A stretch of 64,000 nt of DNA, taken from Sphingomonas faeni (GTDB taxonomy: Bacteria > Pseudomonadota > Alphaproteobacteria > Sphingomonadales > Sphingomonadaceae). Location: contig NZ_QAYE01000002.1 of assembly GCF_003053745.1 (NCBI RefSeq), forward strand, positions 1 to 64,000, read 5' to 3'. The notes beneath the pieces were generated by a model. The model was not told where the DNA came from. It made no database searches and saw only the letters and a program-made list of their open reading frames with translations. The position numbers and the translations under genes are program-made. Position 1 is the stretch's first letter. Each line of letters opens with the position of its first letter. Positions 8,453-16,665 of this stretch are shown here, one piece after another.

Positions 8453-9589
8453 ATGCGTACTATCAATCGAAGGACGGCCATCGTCTCTGCAGCAGTAACC
8501 CTTGGCGGAGCGGCATTAGGTAGCAGAGCTATCGCCGGGCAGGCCGAGACGGTCTCCGGGGTCTTTGACGCATCCAAGAACGCCAGCGTGGAGAAGATCG
8601 CGCCTTACCAGGCACGCTATGGCCGCACCAAGCCTCTCGTTGCTATCGTCGGCCTGAATGAGGGCACGATTATCAGTGACTTCTGCATCCCGTTCGGTGT
8701 GATGGCACGCTCCGGCGTCGCCGATGTCATGGCGGTTTCGATCAAGCCCGGTCCTGTGAAGATGCAGCCGCTCACCTTCCAGCTCCAAGCCACGGTCGAC
8801 GAGTTTGACAAGCGACATCCAGAAGGTGCCGACTACATCTTCGTGCCAGCGGTCGAAAACGATAGCGATCCTGAACTGCTAGGCTGGATCAAGGCGCAGG
8901 CCGCCAAGGGCTGCACCGTAATCAGCATCTGCTACGGCGCAATGGCTGTTGCCAATACGGGCTTGTTCGATGGCCACCGGGCCACATCCCACTACAGCAA
9001 TGAAGGGTTCCGGGCTAAGCGGTTCCCCAAGGTCAAGTGGCAGAAGAACATACGCTACGTCGCTGACGGTAAAGTCGCTTCCAGCGCCGGGGTCAGTGCA
9101 TCAATGCCGACGTCGATCGCATTGGTCGAAGCGATCGCAGGTCCGGCAAAAGCCGCTCAGGTTGCTCGCGACGTGGGCATCGATAACTGGAGCTCGAGGC
9201 ACAACAGCGATGCATTCCAGTCTGACCCTGGCAATGCAAACATGCCTGCCCGCGATGCCCGGCCGGACGTCACGCTGGGCATCCCAGTGAAAGCCGGCGA
9301 CGATGAGATCGCACTCGCGCTGACGGCAGAGGCTTACAGCCGGACGGGTAATACGTTTGGCTATGCCGTTGCATCGAGCAAGGCACCGGTGCGGCTGGCT
9401 CACGGCCTTATCGTGCTGCCTGACATGGTTGCCGGCAGCGCGAAGGTCAGCCGCATGCTAGCCCCGCTCGAGGCGCGTGAGGCGACATTCGCCCTGGATA
9501 TCGCGCTGACTGACATCGCAAAAACGTATGGCCCGAAAGCCGCACGCAACGTTGCCCTGTTCATGGAGTATCCGGGCAAGATTGGGTAA
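8453..9589 (+). CDS. Tat-exported DJ-1/PfpI-superfamily protein
   Basis: 378 residues. The ATG at 8453 has AGGGG nine bases upstream and opens a twin-arginine signal (NRRTAIVSAAVTLGG), so the protein is probably exported folded. The first half is a DJ-1/PfpI glutaminase-like domain with a nucleophile-elbow cysteine in SICYGAMAVANTGLFDGH, the same elbow as in the GlxA regulator encoded at 10849. The second half (from about residue 265) looks like a degenerate repeat of this fold without an obvious cysteine. Substrate unknown. It is convergent with the cytochrome b561 gene, with a strong hairpin between. Confidence 0.75.
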   Translation: MRTINRRTAIVSAAVTLGGAALGSRAIAGQAETVSGVFDASKNASVEKIAPYQARYGRTKPLVAIVGLNEGTIISDFCIPFGVMARSGVADVMAVSIKPGPVKMQPLTFQLQATVDEFDKRHPEGADYIFVPAVENDSDPELLGWIKAQAAKGCTVISICYGAMAVANTGLFDGHRATSHYSNEGFRAKRFPKVKWQKNIRYVADGKVASSAGVSASMPTSIALVEAIAGPAKAAQVARDVGIDNWSSRHNSDAFQSDPGNANMPARDARPDVTLGIPVKAGDDEIALALTAEAYSRTGNTFGYAVASSKAPVRLAHGLIVLPDMVAGSAKVSRMLAPLEAREATFALDIALTDIAKTYGPKAARNVALFMEYPGKIG

Positions 9590-9650
9590 TTGCGGTAGCG
9601 ATCTGCCCCTGGCCCACACCAGAGCCTGGCCAGTAATCGGCGGTACACGC

Positions 9651-9676
9651 GAGAGCGCTGACAAATCAGCGCTCTC
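9651..9676. terminator. Bidirectional terminator-like hairpin
   Basis: GAGAGCGCTGA and TCAGCGCTCTC form a perfect 11-bp stem with a 4-base loop between two converging genes (ends at 9589 and 9690). T-runs are lacking, but position and symmetry make a shared terminator likely. Confidence 0.65.
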
Positions 9677-9689
9677 AAGGCGTGCGTGC

Positions 9690-10286
9690 CTACAGCATTC
9701 GCGGCAGAACGTCGCTACCGGGGCGCTTGTCGAAATACCGGTGCTTCACCACGCCAGCGACGTGAAGGACGATCATCGCCAATAAGGTGTAGGCCATGAT
9801 TTTGTGAAGGAGCTGGAATGCCGCGAAACGCGCGTCATCCTTGGGAAGGAGTTCGGCAACGGGGAAGCCGAAAAAGGTAACCCCATCGCTGTGGCTGTAG
9901 CTGCTCGACATCGCATACCCCATCAGCGGCACCGCCACGAGCAACATGTACATGGCTGCGTGGACCAGCTTCGACAGCCGCGCTTCCCATACACCCATGC
10001 CGGGGGCGGAAGGCGGAAGCGTCGCTCGCAACCGGATCACGATCTGGATCACAACCAGTCCGAAAATCAGTAGCCCAAACGATTTGTGAGTTGGATAAAG
10101 CGTGCCGTACTTCCACGGTGTCGCGTCATCGAGGCTCGTCATCAACGACCCCGCCGCAATCATCCTGATGACTAGCACGGCACGAGTCCAGTGTAGCATT
10201 CGCAAGGAAAGCGGATAGCGCAGGCCGTCCCACCCAGTCACCGGAAGCGCTGAGGGTTGCTGTTGTGCAGGCGGGACGGTGGCCAC
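9690..10286 (-). CDS. Cytochrome b561-type diheme membrane protein
   Basis: 198 residues with four transmembrane segments. Histidines at helix positions (His32, His67, His109, His161, His175) supply the expected b-type heme ligands. Proteins of this family pass electrons across the inner membrane, for example to periplasmic oxidoreductases or superoxide. The GTG at 10286 starts just after the stop of the STN gene (10288), so the pair is an operon. The donor and acceptor cannot be told from sequence. Confidence 0.85.
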   Translation of the reverse strand: MATVPPAQQQPSALPVTGWDGLRYPLSLRMLHWTRAVLVIRMIAAGSLMTSLDDATPWKYGTLYPTHKSFGLLIFGLVVIQIVIRLRATLPPSAPGMGVWEARLSKLVHAAMYMLLVAVPLMGYAMSSSYSHSDGVTFFGFPVAELLPKDDARFAAFQLLHKIMAYTLLAMIVLHVAGVVKHRYFDKRPGSDVLPRML

Positions 10287-10287
10287 C

Positions 10288-10623
10288 TTACTTGCTCACC
10301 GAGAAGCCGCCATGGATAGGCGTGCTTTTCAGCGGCGTGCCCCGCAACATGCGCGCGAGTGCCTGCCCAGGCGTCAGGCGTCCTTTGGTCAATGCGGTCT
10401 TGATGGTTCGGGTAGGTCGGCTCCTTACCTGATCCAGATCGATAGACACCGGACAGCGCGTGATGCTGGTGAACTTTGCGAGAGCCTTGTCGAGCTCCAT
10501 TGGCGCGATCGCGATTCGAATGCGATCATTTTGACAGTCGTAAAAGCTGGCATCTTGCGCGGTGGCGGGATGTGGCAGGAGGGCAGCGATGGAAAAGGTA
10601 GCTGAGAGCAGGAACGTGCGCAT
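10288..10623 (-). CDS. Secreted STN-domain protein
   Basis: 111 residues. The ATG at 10623 has GGAG seven bases upstream and opens a clear signal peptide (MRTFLLSATFSIAALL...ATAQ). The mature part is a lone STN (secretin and TonB N-terminus short) domain, the signalling module usually found at the N-terminus of TonB receptors: MELDKALAKFTSITRCPVSI, then LTPGQALARMLRGTPL. Here it stands alone, as often seen next to cytochrome b561 genes in this group. It may interact with an anti-sigma factor or receptor elsewhere. Confidence 0.8.
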   Translation of the reverse strand: MRTFLLSATFSIAALLPHPATAQDASFYDCQNDRIRIAIAPMELDKALAKFTSITRCPVSIDLDQVRSRPTRTIKTALTKGRLTPGQALARMLRGTPLKSTPIHGGFSVSK

Positions 10624-10848
10624 GAAATCTCCGTGTTTGGGGGGCGGCTGGTGCGGCTTAGAATGGTTCGGGTGGACGGCCGAGGATATCATCAGCCGTA
10701 CTGAACGATCGCTCGGCCGATCTACGCCGCCCCCGGCACTTGGCTGTAGGGCATTAATCCCTCGATTTCGGCCATAGGCTGCTTTTGCCGATGCGTCCGG
10801 AAGCAACTTGCTTAGGAGGTGGTTTGGCTTGGTTCATTAGGAGGTACG

Positions 10849-11829
10849 ATGTCAGCGCCGTTCGCTTTCTACCTTTGCGAAGGCTTTCAACTTCTGGATC
10901 TGGCCGGGCCAACGGCCGCTTTGACTGCGGCAAACCGTCTGCTTGGCGCAGAGTATTACCGAATCGAACTCATCTCCAAAGACGGCGATACTGTGTTGGG
11001 TGATGCGGGGCTGAGCCTGACGGCACGCCTTGCGGGGGCGTCCCCCGCCGAGACGGTTGTGGTGGTGGGCGGCATGATCGAACCGATGCTGGAACCTGAC
11101 AACATTGCAGGTATCCAGCGTGCATCTGCCGAAGCCTCGAGCATCGCAAGCATTTGCACCGGTGCGTTCCTGCTTGCCGCTGCGGGCTATCTGGACGGCA
11201 AACGAGCGACAACCCACTGGCAGTTCGCACAAAGACTGCAGGATCGATATCCTAGAGTGACGGTCGATGCAGACCGGATTTTCATCAACGATGGTGCGAT
11301 CTGGACGTCAGCGGGCATGACCGCTGGTATTGACCTGATGCTGGCACGAATTGAAGTTGATCATGGCGCAGAAATGGCCAAATCGGTATCACGCGAGCTC
11401 GTCGTGTATCACCGGCGACCAGGTGGACAATCGCAGTACGCGGCAATCTCACAGATGGAGCCGCGGACCGACCGCATCCGCAAGGCGCTAACCTACGCAC
11501 GCGACCACCTCTCAGAACCGTTATCAATCGATCGGCTTGCTGAGGCTGCCTGCCTGAGCGTTCGTCAATTCACTCGCCTGTTTCGGAAGGAAACGGGTGA
11601 AACGCCAGCACGTGCGATCGAACGTCTGCGCTGCGAAGCCGCACGCATCCGCCTCCGCGACGGGAATGAACCTGTCGGGACGGTCGCGCTGCTTGTCGGG
11701 TTCGCAGATGCAGAGCGCATGCGGTGTGCGTTCCTGCGCAGCTTTGGTCATCCCCCACAGACCCAGCGTCGGCTCGATCAGCCGCTTTCAGTAAACACTA
11801 GCGGCCTTTCCTGCTGGCCTCCGGGGTAA
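10849..11829 (+). CDS. GlxA-family regulator (DJ-1 domain plus AraC HTH)
   Basis: 326 residues from the ATG at 10849, which follows a perfect AGGAGG. Residues about 1-170 are a DJ-1/PfpI domain with the elbow SICTGAFLLAAAGYLDGKRA. Residues about 215-315 are an AraC-type double helix-turn-helix (LAEAACLSVRQFTRLFRKE and the second motif VGFADAERM). The product probably senses a small molecule and activates neighbouring genes, perhaps the exported DJ-1 protein or the STN/b561 pair, which it is divergent from. Confidence 0.9.
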   Translation: MSAPFAFYLCEGFQLLDLAGPTAALTAANRLLGAEYYRIELISKDGDTVLGDAGLSLTARLAGASPAETVVVVGGMIEPMLEPDNIAGIQRASAEASSIASICTGAFLLAAAGYLDGKRATTHWQFAQRLQDRYPRVTVDADRIFINDGAIWTSAGMTAGIDLMLARIEVDHGAEMAKSVSRELVVYHRRPGGQSQYAAISQMEPRTDRIRKALTYARDHLSEPLSIDRLAEAACLSVRQFTRLFRKETGETPARAIERLRCEAARIRLRDGNEPVGTVALLVGFADAERMRCAFLRSFGHPPQTQRRLDQPLSVNTSGLSCWPPG

Positions 11830-11936
11830 CGGCGCCGACGCACCGGATCCGGAAATTCTTCCCAATCGGGAATGGCGATAGATGATGCAGCGCCGTACTG
11901 ATCCGTCACCATTAATCCGGACCTGATAGGATCGTC

Positions 11937-12674
11937 GTGTCAGAAGCGCCGTTCGGTTTGAGCGAAAAAGAGCGTGAGGTACTGCGGCTGCTAACTCAGG
12001 GGCACGACGCGAAAAGTGTAGCCACCTCCTTGGGCCTGGCAGTTCATACCGTTAACGAGCGCCTTCGGGAGGCTCGCGCTAAAACGCAATCGAGCAGCAG
12101 CAGAGGAGCTGCACGCCTCTTGGCTGAGATCGAAAAGGCCAAAAATCTTGGACCCATAAAAACTGTGGTTTCGCCAACGCCCGCCGCCCCGCAACAGTCG
12201 GGGCCGCCCCACGTCGGGGCAACGGAGAGCTCGCCATTTTCGAGCCGCTGGAGATTCCTCACCATGCTGACAGCATTCGTAGCCGCAGCCGCGATCGGGG
12301 GCATTCACCTCATTTCAGGTGAGGCGCCCAAGCCCGCGGCCCCGAAGGTAATCTCCACCTTTCCGACGCAAGGCGCTACCGTAGAACCCGGCCCAACAGA
12401 CCTAAGCGTCACGTTTGACCGACCTATGCGGCCAAGGAGCTATTCCTTCGTTTAAAGAAGTGCTGAGACTTACCCCAATTGCGGTACGAACCAGCCAACG
12501 CAATCGGCCGATGGGAGAACCTTCACGCTAACATGCGAGGCCGAACCTGATCGCCGCTACGAAGTCTGGTTCAACAATCCGCCGTACACGAACTTCACTG
12601 ATCAGAATGGCGCGCCCGCAGTTCCGTTCAGACTGAATTTCCAAACAAAGCCAAATGCGAACCCCGCCCAATAG
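11937..12674 (+). pseudogene. LuxR-HTH membrane protein with Ig-like domain, broken by an in-frame stop
   Basis: The GTG at 11937 follows TAGGAT. The protein has an N-terminal LuxR-type helix-turn-helix (LSEKEREVLRLLTQGHDAKS), a low-complexity linker, one transmembrane segment (about residues 103-122) and the start of a Big_5-like Ig domain (VISTFPTQGATVEPGPTDLS). A TAA at 12453-12455 stops translation after residue 172. The same frame then stays open for 72 more codons that complete the Ig-like domain (EVWFNNPPYTNFTD...) to a TAG at 12672-12674. A CAA to TAA change would explain it. So a 245-residue protein is probably truncated here, unless the stop is read through. Confidence 0.75.
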
Positions 12675-12934
12675 CGAGCACTGGCGCTACGGCCGCCTCA
12701 ACCCATGCGGGGCCGGGAGCGGCCACTTGCCACACATACGGTCGTTAGCGATCGGTTCCGAGTTTCCCATTTCACCATCCAGACTGTGAGAAAACTCGCT
12801 GGGCACGCCGCACCTGGCGTTTTCCTCCTGGAGGGGGGATGAGGGCGCTAAATCCGGGTTTGCTTCTGTACCGGCGGTGGAATGGCTCGATGAGAGCATG
12901 TCTGACGCTGTGCCGGCGTAGTTGGCGGCGCGGA

Positions 12935-13040
12935 TCAGGCCCTCACCGCCCGTATCATGCCCGGGATGCCGATGACGGTGTTGGCTCGCGTAACATTATA
13001 GGCGAGCGCGGTTAGGCTGAACTCGGCGCCCGCATTCTCC
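12935..13040 (-). pseudogene. C-terminal scrap of an IS5/IS1182-like transposase
   Basis: Minus-strand frame ending FSLTALAYNVTRANTVIGIP and a stop at 12935-12937. The L-x-A-L-A-Y-N-x-x-R pattern is the usual end of DDE transposases of these IS families. Upstream sequence changes abruptly into a dispersed repeat, so only about 35 codons survive. Confidence 0.6.
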
Positions 13041-13172
13041 AATCGGGCAGCGAGTTTTCGAACAGTCTGCCATCTTTTTTCGGAAAGGCCGCAGCGTCGG
13101 GCGACGGCCGCCAACGCTATCCGCCTTCCCGATAGCGGACGGTCCGCATTCCTTCCCATTTAGGCCATTCCG
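13040..13172 (-). repeat. Dispersed repeat B, copy 1
   Basis: On the minus strand this reads AATGGGAAGGAATGCGGACC, then GTCCGCTATCGGGAAGGC, and farther on GCGGCCTTT with an A-rich run. The same order of blocks occurs on the plus strand at 15841-15955, and shorter versions at 13475-13507 and 17236-17290. Confidence 0.65.
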
Positions 13173-13227
13173 CTTCCGCTCAATGGCGAACATAGCGATT
13201 GCGCCGCCATAAAGTAGGAAGTGCACC

Positions 13228-13437
13228 ATGACCGATGACGAACGTCAGCTGCTGACCGCACTTGCTTGGATGTGCGAGCAGTATCTCGGCAGTGGGAAGG
13301 CCGATTGGCTGGATCACGAGGCTATGGGAGCCGGTGAAGACGCCGTTGCTCTCCTTGCGAAGTATGGGCTTGTTTCACCATCCGGACGAGGTGGTGCTTG
13401 GACTGATGCCGGCAAAGCGGTGTTGACGGCGGCTTAG
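13228..13437 (+). CDS. 69-residue hypothetical protein
   Basis: Starts MTDDERQLLTALAWMCEQYL and ends in GLVSPSGRGGAWTDAGKAVL. The ATG follows AGGAAG. It is soluble, acidic and probably a small winged-helix-like fold (two helices, then G-R-G-G-x-W-T). Similar short proteins occur widely in sphingomonads; no function is known. It is followed 70 bases later by the 28-bp hairpin at 13508 and lies in the accessory small-gene array. Confidence 0.65.
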   Translation: MTDDERQLLTALAWMCEQYLGSGKADWLDHEAMGAGEDAVALLAKYGLVSPSGRGGAWTDAGKAVLTAA

Positions 13438-13474
13438 CGAACGGCAGCTAACCAACTTCCTCGTCGCAAAGCAG

Positions 13475-13535
13475 CCAGTCCGCTTTCCTTCCCATCCCGG
13501 CCATTCGTGATGCAAAAACCAAAAGTTTTGCATCA
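13475..13535 (-). repeat. Composite repeat: block B joined to TGATGCAAAA hairpin, copy 1
   Basis: The hairpin TGATGCAAAA...TTTTGCATCA (13508-13535, 10-bp stem) directly abuts a block reading, on the minus strand, AATGGCCGGGATGGGAAGGA then AAGCGG. The same two pieces in the same order lie on the plus strand at 15813-15872, almost base for base, so the copies form an inverted pair around the small-gene array. Confidence 0.75.
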
Positions 13536-13607
13536 AAATCAGTAGGGCAAAACCGCCGTGGGCTGACCCCACTTGCAAGCATTCAATAGCCCTTGCATGA
13601 CGAGCAA

Positions 13608-13922
13608 ATGCTGATTTTACCGCTCGTCATCGTTGGCATCATTTTGGGTGTTGCCCTGATTGCGGGCGCAGTAGCCGCTGTTTGCCGTCTGCTCACCAAG
13701 AGCAATGCGTTGTCCCTGACATTAGGGACTCTCAGTATGCCAGTTCTAATCGGCGCTTCATTTGTTGATTGGATAATGACGATGGAAGCGGACGACACCG
13801 CGCCCGGTAATGTCATAATCGGGAGCTTGGTCGCGCTTGTGGTAGTCACGCCTATCGCGCTGCTTGCCAGTCGCCTCACAATCAGATTCCTGTCTAAACG
13901 CGCTTCGCGGAACGGCAGCTAA
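13608..13922 (+). CDS. Small three-helix membrane protein
   Basis: 104 residues from the ATG at 13608 (a TTG at 13593 is an alternative). Three hydrophobic segments are visible at about residues 1-28, 38-58 and 70-90. No enzymatic motif and no recognised family. It ends 21 bases before a 12-bp hairpin at 13944. The sequence AACGGCAGCTAACCA at its end also occurs just after the gene ending at 13437, so both units share tail sequence. Confidence 0.55.
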   Translation: MLILPLVIVGIILGVALIAGAVAAVCRLLTKSNALSLTLGTLSMPVLIGASFVDWIMTMEADDTAPGNVIIGSLVALVVVTPIALLASRLTIRFLSKRASRNGS

Positions 13923-13943
13923 CCACTCGCTCTCCCGCAGGCG

Positions 13944-13971
13944 TGATGCAAAACTCACAAGTTTTGCATCA
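13944..13971. repeat. 28-bp hairpin repeat, copy 2
   Basis: TGATGCAAAACT and AGTTTTGCATCA, 12-bp perfect stem, 4-base loop CACA, 21 bases after the stop at 13922. With T-rich arms it could act as a terminator. Same family as 13508, 15157 and 15813. Confidence 0.8.
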
Positions 13972-14164
13972 ATTTAAAAATGGCGAGAATTCAAGCACTT
14001 CCGGTGCATAAATCCAATGCGCAATCCGCGCATGATTTACGGCTATGCACCCGCCTCACCCAATCAAGCGACGATATTGCGGCTGCATCGGAGTATGATT
14101 GAATAGCTGGGTTGGATGTAAAATCAGACGAAAGGCTTTGGGCGTAGGAATGCCTTTAGGGGCA

Positions 14165-14719
14165 CTATCTCGGCGTAAGAACGAAATCATATGGCCCACT
14201 GTAATCCGCCCCCCACATGGAAATACGATTGGGCCGTTCCCGCCTGGCGTCATAAGCATTTGTTATATTTGTTCGATACGGATAACGCCAAAAGCTAAGA
14301 CGGTTTCTCTGAGCTTTAGGAAGAACCTCGACCTGATGATCCACCGTAATAACCGGATCGCCATCAACATCAGCGTCTAAGTCAGTCTTTATTACATAAA
14401 GGCGATAACTGGCAGATTTCCTGTTAAACATCATATGACCGTCCTGTAGCATAACACTGCCACAGCAAATGCTTATGTATAATACATTTGCCAACGATGA
14501 TGAAATGGGAGGCGTAGGTTTTAAAAGACCTACTATAGCCAAAATAAATATTGCGAGACCCAGCGCGGCTGAGATCCACCTTGCCCTTGCGAAAAAATCT
14601 TCTACGCCTTCCATAATCTCTATTTCCAACGCTAGGGTCCGTGTCGCATCGTTTGCAAAGGAGACGACTTGCCACCGGAGGTTTCTGCGAATGATACGAT
14701 ACGCATCGGATCTGTGCAT
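14165..14719 (-). CDS. Hypothetical membrane protein, AT-rich gene
   Basis: 184 residues from the ATG at 14719 (a TTG lies just before it). Two hydrophobic segments (about 48-68 and 75-95) are followed by a soluble C-terminal half with VIKTDLDADVDGDPVITVDH. No recognised domain. The gene is markedly more AT-rich than its surroundings, which suggests recent arrival from another genome. It is the only gene in the small-gene array read on the minus strand between hairpin copies 2 and 3. Confidence 0.55.
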   Translation of the reverse strand: MHRSDAYRIIRRNLRWQVVSFANDATRTLALEIEIMEGVEDFFARARWISAALGLAIFILAIVGLLKPTPPISSSLANVLYISICCGSVMLQDGHMMFNRKSASYRLYVIKTDLDADVDGDPVITVDHQVEVLPKAQRNRLSFWRYPYRTNITNAYDARRERPNRISMWGADYSGPYDFVLTPR

Positions 14720-14728
14720 CAAGAAAAC

Positions 14729-14779
14729 CTGAGAACTCCGCCGTTCTCAGCCTGATCTAAAATTTGTGAGTTTTTCATC
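14729..14779. repeat. Hairpin plus degenerate copy of the 28-bp repeat
   Basis: CTGAGAAC and GTTCTCAG (14729-14750) form an 8-bp stem just upstream of the gene starting at 14719. It is followed at once by TGATCTAAAATTTGTGAG and TTTTTCATC (14753-14779), which looks like a decayed copy of the TGATGCAAAA hairpin. Confidence 0.5.
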
Positions 14780-14870
14780 GCGTCGGGGCTGAGGGCTAAA
14801 TCGTTACGTAGGGGTATTTGTCAGCAGTCCAGGTGGATACTCGACGGATTGGCAACGGGGAGACGCGGTG

Positions 14871-15146
14871 ATGATGGCAACGATAATCACGTTCGGAATG
14901 ACCCTGATCGCATCCTTGCAGACACAGAATATGTCAAAGGCGAATTCATCGTTTCAACATGCAGCGCCTGCCGTGCCCGAGAGCAAAAAGCCTGTTTTTC
15001 CATATCCTATGTACGTGTTGCCCGTTCAACAAAGGGACGATCGCACGCCGAAGCAGCGTTGCTGGGATAATGAAACCGCTAGGATTGGGGAAACCCTCAG
15101 CGACCTCGATCGGCGTGCGATCGATCTAAAATGCAGCCAGCGCTAA
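14871..15146 (+). CDS. Small secreted protein, hypothetical
   Basis: 91 residues. GTG ATG ATG occur in a row at 14868-14876; the ATG at 14871 is chosen from spacing to GGGGAG. The N-terminus (ATIITFGMTLIASLQTQ) is hydrophobic and looks like a signal peptide. The mature part is proline-rich, then charged, with two Cys (QRCWDN and LKCSQR) that could form a disulfide. No family recognised. Ten bases after its stop lies hairpin copy 3. Confidence 0.5.
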   Translation: MMATIITFGMTLIASLQTQNMSKANSSFQHAAPAVPESKKPVFPYPMYVLPVQQRDDRTPKQRCWDNETARIGETLSDLDRRAIDLKCSQR

Positions 15147-15156
15147 CGATCAAGCT

Positions 15157-15184
15157 TCATGCAAAACTCGTGAGTTTTGCATCA
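15157..15184. repeat. 28-bp hairpin repeat, copy 3
   Basis: ATGCAAAACTC and GAGTTTTGCAT form an 11-bp stem with a 2-base loop; the outer bases TC/CA replace TG/CA. It lies ten bases after the stop at 15146 and could terminate that gene. Confidence 0.8.
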
Positions 15185-15248
15185 GGAGCGTGGAAATGTG
15201 ATCCGAAGCGGATATTGACGAGCAGTTGAACCGCGATACCCTGCAACG

Positions 15249-15788
15249 ATGCGGATGTTGGCACTTCTCACGATGTTCTTTGCTGCCGCAGCGTGCGGTG
15301 TCGCAACCCAGCCGGTCAGCAACGAAACTGTTGCTGCCTTCGAGGTCCCGCTCCCGCAGGCCAAGGATCGCGCAGAATTTCTAGCTATCCTACGTGATAC
15401 GGCGCGGACGGAAGGAGCGCACGTCGATGCTGCGAGCGACGACGATTTACGGGACACCGGGACTGCAATGCCGCAAGCCAAAATGAGTATCCACGCTGCG
15501 GTATGGCGAGGATCGGACGACAAAGAATCTTGGGCCACCATTATGGATCAGGCTGATCATCTTGGTCAGGTCTGGATCATGTTCGCGCGAGGTGAGGACG
15601 AGAAACTAGCCCTTCGTTTTCAAGAAAAAGCGATGCGCGAAGTCAAAGCACGATGGCCCGGTACATTATCACTATCGATCGTCAATCGCTCGACCATCCC
15701 CCTACATAGCGATCTTGTGAGGACGCCCGATGGCTATCGCATCGATCCATCCGCTGCTTCGAAATACAGTAGCAGGCCAGCGACGTGA
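15249..15788 (+). CDS. Putative lipoprotein, hypothetical
   Basis: 179 residues with signal sequence and lipobox (FFAAAACG, Cys16). The mature part is soluble with no metal or catalytic motif that can be named; it includes DTGTAMPQAKMSIHAAVWRG. No family recognised. It is followed 24 bases later by hairpin copy 4. Confidence 0.6.
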   Translation: MRMLALLTMFFAAAACGVATQPVSNETVAAFEVPLPQAKDRAEFLAILRDTARTEGAHVDAASDDDLRDTGTAMPQAKMSIHAAVWRGSDDKESWATIMDQADHLGQVWIMFARGEDEKLALRFQEKAMREVKARWPGTLSLSIVNRSTIPLHSDLVRTPDGYRIDPSAASKYSSRPAT

Positions 15789-15812
15789 GGTCAGGTCGGC
15801 TCGTGGGTTAGT

Positions 15813-15955
15813 TGATGCAAAACTTTTGATTTTTGCATCAGGATGGCCGGAATGGGAAGGAAAGCGGCCCGTCCGCTATTGGGAAGGCAGATGGGGTTAG
15901 CGGACGTTGGCTGATGCCGCGGCCTTTTCTCAAAAAGGGATGCTATTTTGAGAAA
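15813..15955 (+). repeat. Composite repeat: hairpin copy 4 joined to block B
   Basis: Hairpin TGATGCAAAA...TTTTGCATCA at 15813-15840, then GATGGCCGGAATGGGAAGGA at 15842, GTCCGCTATTGGGAAGGC and an A-rich hairpin near 15930-15955. This is the inverted partner of 13475-13535, and its outer part matches repeat B copy 1. Confidence 0.75.
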
Positions 15956-16029
15956 CAGCCGCCCCCCGATCTGTCTGATCCGAAAACAAATTGCCATCTG
16001 TACGCGGTGTCACACCCTTCGGTCTGACC

Positions 16030-16665
16030 TTAGCTGGGAACGCAAGCTTCTACCGGGATAACGTTAGGCGCGGCACCCGAAGGGCGAAAAACGCGAACGG
16101 CGCTTCCGACCTGCTGACGTTGTAGGTTGAGACAGTAACGGGACGAGTGGGCCGTGGCCTCCAGCAATTGATAGTCGGCTAGTGAGATCGGGATCGGGCG
16201 TTCCTCCCCCTGCCTGTCGATCAAAACAACAGGCTGCGATTTGCGCATACGATATGAGACGATCGGAAAGTGCGCCCAGGTAATCGGGGAGCTACTATCC
16301 GCAAAGGCTCGCATGTTGGCTGCACGCCACGCGACATGGTCGAAAATGACCGCGTAGAACGTCCCGAACGTAACAAGCACCAGCGAGGCCATGATAACCT
16401 TTCGTCGGAATGACGCCTCCGCTCGCGTTCGCGTAGAGTAGCGGACGACGAACCAGCCGAGCATGACTCCAAGGAACGCGCCAAGCCAAGTCACCCCGCC
16501 AAGGAAGCGCCCGTTGATCGGCGTGACCAGAGCAGTATCAGCCGCATTGATGTCGAACACCCACAGACAGAATACCGCTGCATAGAGCCCGAACACGATG
16601 CGTTCGGTTAGTGTAAGACGCTGGCGGCTCGGCAACCCGACACCGGGGAGGTTGGTGGGTGACAT
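16030..16665 (-). CDS. Hypothetical inner-membrane protein
   Basis: 211 residues. Three hydrophobic segments (about 22-42, 55-75, 88-110) are followed by a soluble C-terminal domain of about 95 residues with three cysteines or fewer (YCLNLQ, EACVPS). No recognised domain. The gap to the small divergent gene at 16929 holds nothing identifiable. Confidence 0.55.
   Translation of the reverse strand: MSPTNLPGVGLPSRQRLTLTERIVFGLYAAVFCLWVFDINAADTALVTPINGRFLGGVTWLGAFLGVMLGWFVVRYSTRTRAEASFRRKVIMASLVLVTFGTFYAVIFDHVAWRAANMRAFADSSSPITWAHFPIVSYRMRKSQPVVLIDRQGEERPIPISLADYQLLEATAHSSRYCLNLQRQQVGSAVRVFRPSGAAPNVIPVEACVPS

Noticed and set aside
13439..15184. Integron attC sites for the small-gene array
   Set aside because: The hairpins lack GTTRRRY/RYYYAAC core boxes and no tyrosine integron integrase is nearby; kept only as an analogy.
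13508..15840. CRISPR array
   Set aside because: Only four repeats with spacing of hundreds of bases that contains genes, and no cas genes.
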